Assembly: GCA_934466455.1 (NCBI GenBank) | Contig: CAKSLF010000020.1 | Location: forward strand, 1 to 20,279 | From: an uncultured Oscillospiraceae bacterium | Lineage (GTDB): Bacteria; Bacillota; Clostridia; Oscillospirales; Ruminococcaceae | DNA: 20,279 bases | Reading direction: 5' to 3' | Part shown: one piece after another, positions 14,078 to 20,279 of the stretch | Numbering within the stretch: position 1 is the first letter of the stretch | How the letters are laid out: the number at the start of each line of letters is the position of its first letter | Translations under genes and position numbers: made by a program | The notes under the pieces: model-generated | The model's database searches: none | The model's input: only the letters and a program-made list of their open reading frames with translations | What the model was told of the DNA's origin: nothing

Positions 14078-15640
14078 TCAAATTTTGTTTTTGCTTCCGA
14101 TTCCGCGAAGAATATGTGAAATCGCACCGCCGGAAACCTCTTCATAGGGTTTTCCGCCAAGGAAAAGCTGCTGCGGCTTTATTGTATACAGCTCTTCCTT
14201 TGGAACGGAGTATGGGTCTTTGGAAAGAATCAGCATATCCGCAAATTTGCCCTTCTCAAGAGTGCCGAATTCTTTTTCGTCAAAGGTGGCATAGTACCCG
14301 TTGTAGGTGCACATACGGAGAGCCTCATAAACGGAAAGGGATTGCTCCGCAACGCTGTGGTTGCAGGCTTTGTAAATCCACATAATCGGGTCCGGGTCAG
14401 TGCATGGAGCGTCCGAGCCTGCGGAAACGGTTATGCCTCTGTCCCAAAAATCACGAATCGGGTTGAGGCGTGCGCTGCGTTCGCCAAGGATCTTTTCAAG
14501 GTATTCGTCCGGCTCCTGTTTCCAGTTTATAAAAGCCGTCTGTACCGGAAGAAGGATTTTGTATTTTTCACAGATGTCAAGGCCTTCTTTTGTCGGAAGG
14601 CAGGCGTGAATTATTGCGTGGCGGTGGTTCTCTCTCGGAAAATCATCAAGAGCAGCTTTTAGAGCCGTCGTTGCCTGACGAAAGGCGTCGTCGCCGATGG
14701 CGTGCATTTCGATTTGCAGTCCGGCACGGTTTGCACGCTTGCAAAAATCCGTTACCTGCTCATCGGAATAATAGAGAACGCCCTTATAACCGTCCTGCCC
14801 CTCATACGGCTCAAGCAAAGCGGCGTCCATGGAGCCGAAGCAACCGTCCAATGCGGTTGCAAAGCACCCGCCTATACGGGGAAGGCGGCGTTTCCGGACC
14901 TTTTCAATGTCCATGGTCTGAAAAAAGACGCGAAGCTGCATTCCGTTTTGGAAGCCTCTTCCGACCCAGCGTTCCATATCCACATCAAGATCCCTCGGAA
15001 AGCCGACGCCGCTTACGGTATGTATCATTCCTATGCCCTTGGATGCCATATAATCCGCAGCTCTTTGCATATTTTTAACAAGCTTTATCGGAGAAATTGA
15101 ATTTGTAACATAGTCGGAAACGGCAAAAAATGCTTCCTGATTCATTTCGCCGGTGTCCGGGTGATAACCTCGAAGTCCGGAAACCTTACCTTCGAGCTTT
15201 TTGAGCAGAACGGAATTTATAACGCAGGCGTGACCGTCGTATTTTACTATAAAAACCGGTTTATCCGGACAAACGGAGTCCAACTCGTCTTTTGTGACCA
15301 GATGACCGTCGCATACGGAATACGGAGAAGCACCAAAGCCGATAATAAAGCTGTCTTTTGTTTCGGAAAGGTGCTTTTTAAGCATATCGAGGATTTCGGC
15401 ATTGCTTTTTGCTTCCATAACATTAAGCCCGGAATGGAACAGAGCAAAGGAAGCAAAATGTATATGCGTATCCGCAAAGGAGGGAACAAGCGCACCCTCG
15501 ACATTTATTCTTTCGGCTTGCTCAAGCTCCGGCGGAAGCTCGTCGCCCACAAAAACAATTTTTCCGCCGTCCTCCGCAAGAAATTTTGCCACGGTATTGT
15601 TTTCGTCGCAGGTGATGATTTTTCCGCAGTAAACCTTCAT
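14078..15640 (-). CDS. Amidohydrolase family 3 protein (YtcJ-like)
   Basis: A 520-residue metal-dependent hydrolase of the amidohydrolase superfamily. It has the strand-1 metal motif DTHIH (Asp57, His59, His61), later metal/catalytic segments EMHAIGDDA and AIIHAC, and SAGSDAPCTDPDPIMW, plus a C-terminal GTLEKGKFADMLIL strand typical of the split composite domain. The family is usually annotated as putative N-substituted formamide deformylase/YtcJ; the true substrate is unknown. There is no signal peptide, so it is probably cytoplasmic. AAGGAGAG lies upstream of the ATG. It follows the lipid-kinase gene on the same strand after a 78-base gap that holds a hairpin. Confidence 0.9.
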   Translation of the reverse strand: MKVYCGKIITCDENNTVAKFLAEDGGKIVFVGDELPPELEQAERINVEGALVPSFADTHIHFASFALFHSGLNVMEAKSNAEILDMLKKHLSETKDSFIIGFGASPYSVCDGHLVTKDELDSVCPDKPVFIVKYDGHACVINSVLLKKLEGKVSGLRGYHPDTGEMNQEAFFAVSDYVTNSISPIKLVKNMQRAADYMASKGIGMIHTVSGVGFPRDLDVDMERWVGRGFQNGMQLRVFFQTMDIEKVRKRRLPRIGGCFATALDGCFGSMDAALLEPYEGQDGYKGVLYYSDEQVTDFCKRANRAGLQIEMHAIGDDAFRQATTALKAALDDFPRENHRHAIIHACLPTKEGLDICEKYKILLPVQTAFINWKQEPDEYLEKILGERSARLNPIRDFWDRGITVSAGSDAPCTDPDPIMWIYKACNHSVAEQSLSVYEALRMCTYNGYYATFDEKEFGTLEKGKFADMLILSKDPYSVPKEELYTIKPQQLFLGGKPYEEVSGGAISHILRGIGSKNKI

Positions 15641-15679
15641 AAAAAAGCTCTCCTTTACAGATATTATAAAAACGGAAAT

Positions 15680-15704
15680 GCAGTGCGCCGAATAGGCGCA
15701 CTGC
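15680..15704 (-). terminator. Hairpin after the lipid-kinase gene (weak terminator)
   Basis: A 10-bp stem (GCAGTGCGCC with GGCGCACTGC) closes a GAATA loop. On the minus strand a TTTTT follows about 8 bases later, so termination may be partial and allow read-through into the amidohydrolase. Confidence 0.5.
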
Positions 15705-15718
15705 CGCTGCAGTTCTTG

Positions 15719-16645
15719 TTATTTTCCGGCAGGAATACGAAAGGGCAGGGAAGAGGGCATTATTTCAATATCAACGCTGCTGCTCTTAAAAATCTCTCCG
15801 TCCACACAAACGGTAAGCTCCTCCGGGCTTTCAACATGAGCACGGGTGCAGCGGCGCATTTCAAGATAGCCGTCGAATTTCGGATTACCGACATGCTTTC
15901 CGGCTTTATATTTGCCGATAAGCTCGCCGGCTTTAATAACGCCAACCTCTTTTATTGAGCAAAAATCTATAAAGCCGTCGTCAATTTTGGCGTCCGGCAC
16001 GGGGTAATAACCGCCGCCGTAGACTTTTCCGTTTCCAAAAACGGAAAGCATATATCTGCCGGAAATACTTTCGCCGTCATCAAAGGATATTGTCATGGGA
16101 TAACCCATATGACCAAAGGCACCGGCACCGATAGTGGTAAATGTAGAAAGGTTATATGCCATTTTGCCGGAAATTCCGGGCAAATTCTTAAAATAGGTGA
16201 TTCTGTCGCAAATTATTGAGTCGATACCGATATTGCAGAGATTGGAACAAATATGACCGTTTACATTTATTGCGTCGCATATTCTGATTTTGCCGTCAAC
16301 GAGCTTTTGAAAATCAAAATAATCTTCTTTTTTTCCGCCGATGCTCTTTATAAAGTCGTTTCCGCTTCCGCATGGATAGATTGCAAAGCTTGCTCCGGGA
16401 CGACCGAAAGCACCGTTTACCACTTCATAGAAGGTTCCGTCGCCGCCGCAGGCAACAAAGCATATTTCTTTTCCCTCTGGAATGGGATATTCTTTTCCGA
16501 AGCGGATTGCGTCGCCGGGGCATTTTGAGAGATATATGTTCACATTTTCGCTGCGGTCCGCAAAAAATTCCCGAATATCCCTTGCAATATCGTCTGCCAT
16601 TCCGCCTTTTCCGGCAACGGGGTTTATAACAAAGACATAATCCAT
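15719..16645 (-). CDS. Diacylglycerol kinase-family lipid kinase (YegS/DgkB-like)
   Basis: These soluble kinases phosphorylate diacylglycerol or related lipids, recycling diacylglycerol into phospholipid synthesis at the membrane face. The protein begins MDYVFVINPVAGKG, then has the nucleotide motif ACGGDGTFYEVVNG, PCGSGNDF, and the second domain ending near VCVDGEIF, a typical LCB5/YegS layout. I chose ATG 16645 (308 residues): GGAGGA lies just upstream and the NP-GKG motif then sits at the usual place. The frame is open to 16699, but those 18 extra codons (MRCFCVILYLLYM...) cover the ribosome-binding site and are probably not translated. The exact lipid substrate is uncertain. Confidence 0.9.
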   Translation of the reverse strand: MDYVFVINPVAGKGGMADDIARDIREFFADRSENVNIYLSKCPGDAIRFGKEYPIPEGKEICFVACGGDGTFYEVVNGAFGRPGASFAIYPCGSGNDFIKSIGGKKEDYFDFQKLVDGKIRICDAINVNGHICSNLCNIGIDSIICDRITYFKNLPGISGKMAYNLSTFTTIGAGAFGHMGYPMTISFDDGESISGRYMLSVFGNGKVYGGGYYPVPDAKIDDGFIDFCSIKEVGVIKAGELIGKYKAGKHVGNPKFDGYLEMRRCTRAHVESPEELTVCVDGEIFKSSSVDIEIMPSSLPFRIPAGK

Positions 16646-16746
16646 AAAAATTCCTCCGAGCATATATAACAAATAGAGTATAACACAAAAGCAACGCAAG
16701 ATAAAGTAAAATATAATTATTTTTTAGAGTATTCAGCCGAATAAAC

Positions 16747-16775
16747 TTGATATTTGCCGTGGGTTAATTTATAAT
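16747..16775 (+). promoter_or_regulatory. Sigma-A-type promoter of the glyA operon
   Basis: -35 TTGATA (16747-16752), 17-base spacer, perfect -10 TATAAT (16770-16775), 36 bases before the chosen glyA start. The short leader leaves no room for a riboswitch. Confidence 0.8.
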
Positions 16776-16811
16776 CTAAAATAGTATGGTTTGCAAAAGG
16801 AGGAAATGATT

Positions 16812-18065
16812 ATGTATAAGGATATGCCGCAAAGCATTGATTTTTTGAAAGAATATGACCAGGAGCTTGCAGCCTCCATGGAGCGCGAGCTTTTCCGCCA
16901 GCGCAGCAACATAGAGCTTATCGCTTCGGAAAACTTTGTTTCCCCGGCGGTGCTTGCCGCCATGGGCAGTGTGCTCACAAATAAATACGCCGAGGGCTAC
17001 CCCGCCCACCGTTATTACGGCGGCTGCCAGTATGTCGATGAGGTGGAAAACATAGCCCGTGACCGGGTTTGCAAGCTTTTCGGTGCGGAGCACGCAAATG
17101 TGCAGCCCCATTCCGGGGCGCAAGCAAATCTTGCGGCATATTTCGCTCTTGCGGAGTACGGCGATACAATTATGGGTATGGATTTATCCCAGGGTGGGCA
17201 CCTCACTCACGGAAGCCCGGTGAATTATTCAGGAAAAACCTATCATTTCGTTCCCTATGGCGTGGATGCGGAAACCGGTTGTATAGACTACGAAAAAGTG
17301 TACAAAATCGCCCTTGAGTGTAAACCGAAAATAATCGTTGCCGGTGCTTCCGCTTATCCGAGGGCAATCGACTTTGCAAAATTCAGAGAGATCGCCGACG
17401 AAGCCGGCGCATACCTGATGGTGGATATGGCGCATATCGCCGGACTTGTTGCCGCAGGTCTTCATATGTCGCCGGTGCCCTATGCGGATGTTGTGACAAG
17501 CACCACTCATAAGACCCTCAGAGGCCCAAGGGGCGGACTTATCCTCTGCAAAGAAAAATATGCAAAGCAAATCGACAAGGCGGTTTTCCCCGGCACACAG
17601 GGCGGCCCGCTGGAGCACATAATTGCGGCGAAAGCCGTCTGCTTCGGCGAAGCATTAAAGCCGGAATTTGCCGATTACCAAAAGAAAATCGTTGAAAACG
17701 CCGCCGCATTGAGCGATGCTCTGAAGGATAACGGATTTAATCTCGTTTCCGGCGGAACGGACAATCATCTTATGATGCTCGACCTTCGCAACACCGAAAT
17801 CACAGGCAAGGAGCTTGAGCACCGCCTTGACGATGTAAACATCACCGCCAACAAAAATATGATTCCCGGCGACCCGCAGTCGCCCTTCGTCACAAGCGGC
17901 GTGCGCCTCGGAACCCCGGCGGTCACGACCCGAGGCTTCGGCGTGGAGGAAATGAAGCAGATCGCGGATTTTATCGCAAAAACCGCTTTTGATTACGAAA
18001 ATACCCGTGACGAAGTAAAATCCGCCGTTGCGGAGCTTTGCGCCCGCTTCCCGCTTTACGAATAA
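16812..18065 (+). CDS. glyA: Serine hydroxymethyltransferase
   Basis: SHMT interconverts serine and glycine with tetrahydrofolate, using pyridoxal phosphate, and is the main source of one-carbon units. The 417-residue protein is normal length. It has the N-terminal RSNIELIASENFVSPAV, YAEGYPAHRYYGGCQYVDEV, and the PLP-binding Lys234 in TSTTHKTLRGPRGG. C-terminal TRGFGVEEM is also conserved. I chose ATG 16812 because GGAGG at 16799-16803 is then 8 bases away; ATG 16806 is too close to it, and TTG 16791 lies before it. It heads a probable operon with the HD-domain gene and rarA. Confidence 0.97.
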   Translation: MYKDMPQSIDFLKEYDQELAASMERELFRQRSNIELIASENFVSPAVLAAMGSVLTNKYAEGYPAHRYYGGCQYVDEVENIARDRVCKLFGAEHANVQPHSGAQANLAAYFALAEYGDTIMGMDLSQGGHLTHGSPVNYSGKTYHFVPYGVDAETGCIDYEKVYKIALECKPKIIVAGASAYPRAIDFAKFREIADEAGAYLMVDMAHIAGLVAAGLHMSPVPYADVVTSTTHKTLRGPRGGLILCKEKYAKQIDKAVFPGTQGGPLEHIIAAKAVCFGEALKPEFADYQKKIVENAAALSDALKDNGFNLVSGGTDNHLMMLDLRNTEITGKELEHRLDDVNITANKNMIPGDPQSPFVTSGVRLGTPAVTTRGFGVEEMKQIADFIAKTAFDYENTRDEVKSAVAELCARFPLYE

Positions 18066-18094
18066 GGCTTTACAACAGCGTTAGAGACATTTGT

Positions 18095-18619
18095 GTGAAA
18101 GAAGTAAAAAGCAAGCGGGTCAAAGCGGACAAAACGGGAATGCTTGCAAAAGCGGTTGATTTGGCACATAAATACTATGATGAAAAAGCCTTTGAACACG
18201 CCGGTTCGGTTTATAAGCTGTTAGATGGAGAAGGTGTCTTTACTCGGGTTATAGGCTTGTTCCATGATTTGCTTGAAGATACACAGTGCTCGGAGGAAGA
18301 AATCAAATCGGTTGTCGGAGCAAGCGGACTTGCATCTGTTAAAAGGCTGACCTGCGATAAAAGCAAGCCGATAGATGAAAAAAGATATAAAGCGGTATGC
18401 GATAAAAATAAGTGGTCGGAAACAACCTACCGAAAAGACGACCTTGTTAAGTATTACGCCTATGTAGAGGATATTGTAAATTCCGGAGATAAGGTTGCCT
18501 TTGAGGTTAAAAGAGCGGATATGCTTGACCACCTTTCCCGTAAGGGAACCCTTAATGAGTGGCTTAAGGCAAAATACAGACCCGTTTTGCCTATGCTTAA
18601 AATTGACGAACAAATCTGA
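18095..18619 (+). CDS. Small HD-domain phosphohydrolase, SpoT/MESH1-like
   Basis: About 174 residues. The motif GLFHDLLEDTQCSEEEI (His57-Asp58, Glu61-Asp62) and the later KRADMLDHL match the HD core of ppGpp hydrolases (usual forms LLHDvvEDT and KLADRLHNL). Upstream His25 (LAHKYYDEKAF) and His35 fit the first HD ligands. No synthetase, TGS or ACT domain follows, so it would be a stand-alone hydrolase; true ppGpp activity is inference. The start is uncertain: the frame stays open back to 18038, inside glyA, and GTG 18095 (after a weak AGAGA) looks best, while ATG 18140 is possible. It is 28 bases before rarA, on the same strand. Confidence 0.75.
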   Translation: MKEVKSKRVKADKTGMLAKAVDLAHKYYDEKAFEHAGSVYKLLDGEGVFTRVIGLFHDLLEDTQCSEEEIKSVVGASGLASVKRLTCDKSKPIDEKRYKAVCDKNKWSETTYRKDDLVKYYAYVEDIVNSGDKVAFEVKRADMLDHLSRKGTLNEWLKAKYRPVLPMLKIDEQI

Positions 18620-18647
18620 TAATAAAGCACGAAAAGAGATGAAAGGT

Positions 18648-19922
18648 ATGTCAGCTCCATTGGCAGACAGGCTCCGACCTACGGAGCTTTCGGAGGTGTG
18701 CGGACAGAAGCACATCCTCGGCGAAGGAAAGCTTCTTCGCAAAATAGCCGATTCCGGCGAGATACCGAATCTTATATTTTTCGGTCCTTCCGGCACGGGG
18801 AAAACCACTGTTGCCCGTATTCTTGCGAAAAAAGCGGGAAAAAAGCTCTGTCACCTCAACGGAACATCCTGCTCAACGGCGGATATAAGAGAGGTTATTG
18901 CCGAAACCGGCGGGATTGACGGGGCAAACGGAGTTTTGCTGTATCTTGACGAGATACAATATCTCAGCAAAAAGCAACAGCAGACCTTGCTTGAGTTTAT
19001 TGAGGACGGAAGAGTTACTCTTATCGCCTCCACAACGGAGAACCCGTATTTTTATGTATATAACGCAATTTTAAGCCGCAGCACGGTTTTTGAATTTAAG
19101 CCGATAGAGCCGGAAGAAATAGAAAAAGCACTTGAGCACGCCATTAAAAAGATTGAGCACGATGAAAATTCCTCCGTGCTCACGGAGGAAGGCGTATTGC
19201 ACCATATTGCGTGGAATTGCTCCGGCGACGCAAGAAAGGCAATAAATGCGCTTGAGGTTTGCTGGCTTGCTTCCAAAATGAACTCCGACGGAAACAGAAT
19301 AATTTCCATGGAGGACGCAAAAACGGCGGCGCAGCGCAGCGCAAACCGTTATGACCATGAGGGCGACGACCACTTTGATATTCTTTCGGCGTTTCATAAA
19401 TCGGTCAGAGGCTCCGACGAAAACGCCGCACTGCACTATCTTGCAAGATTTATCGACGCAGGGGATATTATATCTCCCTGCCGCCGCCTTTTGGCAATTG
19501 CCTGCGAGGACATAGGTCTTGCTTATCCGCAGGCAATTCCGATAGTAAAAGCCTGCGTGGATACTGCGCTCCAGCTCGGTCTTCCGGAAGCGCAGCTTCC
19601 CCTCGCAGATGCGGTTATTGTGCTTTGTACTGCGCCAAAGTCTAATACGGGAATGCTTGCAATCAATGCGGCGTTGGAGGATGTGAGAAACGGACTTTCC
19701 GGTTCCGTTCCGGAGCACTTGGTGAATGTTCACCCCAAAACCGCCGACAGCCATAAGCCGCCGAAGTATAAGTATGCTCATAATTACCGCAACCACTATG
19801 TAAAACAGCAATATTTGCCGGATAATCTAAAGGATAGAGTGTATTATCACTTTGGGGACAACAAAAATGAACAGGCAGCAAAGGCTTATAGGGAAAAACT
19901 TATAAAAGAAGCAGAAGAATAA
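18648..19922 (+). CDS. rarA: Replication-associated recombination protein A (AAA+ ATPase, MgsA/WRNIP1 family)
   Basis: RarA acts at stalled replication forks and on single-stranded gaps as a tetrameric clamp-loader-like ATPase. The 424-residue protein opens PLADRLRPTELSEVCGQKHI. It has Walker A GPSGTGKT (46-53), Walker B LLYLDEIQ (97-104), sensor/arginine-finger segment ASTTENPYFYVYNAILSRS, and the C-terminal MgsA domain. The latter includes EDIGLAYPQA, KSNTGMLAINAA and PKYKYAHNYRNHYVKQQYLP. Walker B DEIQ replaces the more usual DEIH. I chose ATG 18648 (AAGAG about 9 bases upstream); ATG 18639 is also in frame, and the frame opens back to 18495 inside the HD gene. Confidence 0.95.
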   Translation: MSAPLADRLRPTELSEVCGQKHILGEGKLLRKIADSGEIPNLIFFGPSGTGKTTVARILAKKAGKKLCHLNGTSCSTADIREVIAETGGIDGANGVLLYLDEIQYLSKKQQQTLLEFIEDGRVTLIASTTENPYFYVYNAILSRSTVFEFKPIEPEEIEKALEHAIKKIEHDENSSVLTEEGVLHHIAWNCSGDARKAINALEVCWLASKMNSDGNRIISMEDAKTAAQRSANRYDHEGDDHFDILSAFHKSVRGSDENAALHYLARFIDAGDIISPCRRLLAIACEDIGLAYPQAIPIVKACVDTALQLGLPEAQLPLADAVIVLCTAPKSNTGMLAINAALEDVRNGLSGSVPEHLVNVHPKTADSHKPPKYKYAHNYRNHYVKQQYLPDNLKDRVYYHFGDNKNEQAAKAYREKLIKEAEE

Positions 19923-19955
19923 AAATCCCGTGCTCATTTTGAGCACGGGATTTTT
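19921..19955 (+). terminator. Intrinsic terminator after rarA
   Basis: AAAAATCCCGTGCTCA pairs with 19940-19955 around a TTT loop, starting on the stop codon, with a terminal T-run. It is a perfect 16-bp stem. Confidence 0.93.
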
Positions 19956-20011
19956 ATTATTTGAGCACGAAATCGCTAAATAAACACACAAGGATAAAAA
20001 ACGCAGATGCG
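19956..20011. other. Short AT-rich spacer between rarA terminator and the first 85-base repeat
   Basis: No gene, promoter or clear hairpin. GAGCACGA at 19963-19970 echoes the terminator stem of rarA. Confidence 0.5.
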
Positions 20012-20096
20012 GCGGAAATCCGCTAACGCCAAGAGGGCATTTTCGGTTCAAATCCGAGTTAAAGAAGAAAAGCACTTACTTTCGTAAGTGCTTTTT
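20012..20096 (+). repeat. 85-base structured direct repeat, copy 1, with a tRNA T-arm-like hairpin
   Basis: Matches copy 2 at 84 of 85 bases (offset 183). From 5' to 3' it holds a 4-bp hairpin GCGG-AAAT-CCGC (20012-20023), then a T-arm-like hairpin (20042-20058) with a 5-bp stem and the classic 7-base loop TTCAAAT, then a terminator hairpin. The one difference from copy 2 is at 20019, in the loop of the first hairpin. No acceptor 5' strand (TCTTTAA) or D arm is present, so it is not a functional tRNA gene. Confidence 0.8.
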
Positions 20097-20097
20097 T
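20071..20097 (+). terminator. Intrinsic terminator ending repeat copy 1
   Basis: AGCACTTAC (20071-20079) pairs with GTAAGTGCT (20084-20092) around TTTC, followed by a run of Ts to 20097. Confidence 0.85.
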
Positions 20098-20194
20098 GGT
20101 TGCCCAACGGGCACGGAGGGCGAAGCGCACCCGGTGGGCGAAGAAGCGAGCCGTCCGTGGCGCAGGCGTCGGCTTAACGCAAGCGAAAAGCGAA
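20098..20194. other. GC-rich structured spacer between the two repeats
   Basis: No credible gene. It contains GCCC-AAC-GGGC (20102-20112), the dyad CACGGA/TCCGTG (20112-20117 with 20154-20159) enclosing the short palindrome CACC-C-GGTG, and several GCGAAG steps. Its base composition is far more GC-rich than the flanking DNA. Confidence 0.5.
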
Positions 20195-20279
20195 GCGGAA
20201 AGCCGCTAACGCCAAGAGGGCATTTTCGGTTCAAATCCGAGTTAAAGAAGAAAAGCACTTACTTTCGTAAGTGCTTTTT
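20195..20279 (+). repeat. 85-base structured direct repeat, copy 2, ending at the window edge
   Basis: The same unit as 20012-20096: GCGG-AAAG-CCGC hairpin (20195-20206), T-arm-like hairpin (20225-20241), terminator (20254-20275 plus Ts). Its first stem is extended by an A-T pair (20194/20207) that copy 1 lacks. The window stops inside the terminator T-run. Confidence 0.8.
20254..20279 (+). terminator. Intrinsic terminator ending repeat copy 2
   Basis: The same 9-bp stem and TTTC loop as in copy 1. At least five Ts are present before the window ends. Confidence 0.8.

Noticed and set aside
16646..16811. A glycine or folate-related riboswitch upstream of glyA
   Set aside because: The promoter -10 is 36 bases before the start codon, leaving no room for an aptamer.
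19071..19811. Minus-strand frame (246 codons) opposite rarA
   Set aside because: Shadow of the conserved RarA C-terminal domain; no start signal.
20012..20066. A complete tRNA gene ending in the T-arm-like hairpin
   Set aside because: No matching acceptor 5' strand, no D arm, and the best anticodon-arm fit has a mismatch and lacks U33.
19827..20258. Two minus-strand frames that share the N-terminus MLFFFNSDLNRKCPLGVSGF
   Set aside because: The shared sequence is just the reverse translation of the 85-base repeat; one frame runs over the rarA terminator and there is no ribosome-binding site.
1..20279. CRISPR array, prophage, insertion sequence or toxin-antitoxin module
   Set aside because: No regularly spaced short repeats, transposase, integrase or phage genes seen on either strand.

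Overview
The window looks like a contig from a gut-type Firmicute of class Clostridia, most likely Oscillospiraceae/Ruminococcaceae-like. The reasons are strong AGGAGG ribosome-binding sites, sigma-A promoters with 17-base spacers, frequent TTG/GTG starts, a type 3 (eukaryote/archaeal-like) prolyl-tRNA synthetase, a short DUF951 protein next to prfA, and an NPNTG-type surface sorting signal. This assignment is inference from gene content; there is no rRNA or complete tRNA to confirm it.

Layout. (1) 1-635: the 3' end of a repeat-containing cell-surface protein gene, closed by a terminator. (2) 759-5830: a plus-strand operon from one clear promoter, DUF951 - prfA - Sua5-type threonylcarbamoyl-AMP synthase - coaE - lytic transglycosylase - M18 aminopeptidase, closed by a bidirectional terminator. 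The first five genes overlap or nearly touch. (3) 5871-9465: an accessory redox locus. A minus-strand operon (flavodoxin, carboxymuconolactone-decarboxylase/cupin fusion, aldo/keto reductase-flavodoxin fusion) is transcribed away from a LysR-type regulator. The fusion gene is broken by one extra base in a 9-base homopolymer. (4) 9573-12856: minus-strand Na+/amino-acid symporter, proS and acpP, each separated by a hairpin terminator. (5) 13059-14024: a divergent FabD-like acyltransferase facing away from acpP. (6) 14078-16645: minus-strand amidohydrolase and diacylglycerol-kinase-family lipid kinase. (7) 16747-19955: plus-strand glyA - HD-domain protein - rarA. (8) 19956-20279: no protein gene. 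It holds two direct copies (offset 183) of an 85-base structured repeat that contains a perfect tRNA T-arm-like hairpin followed by an intrinsic terminator.

How the parts fit. Regions 2, 4 and 7 are core housekeeping: translation termination, tRNA modification and charging, CoA and fatty-acid carriers, one-carbon metabolism, and replication-fork maintenance. Region 3 is the most accessory-looking part and probably a small flavin/NADPH-dependent detoxification or reduction module under LysR control. Both ends of the window lie in repeated sequence, which probably explains why the assembly stops there. I do not see a CRISPR array, phage module, insertion sequence or defence system.
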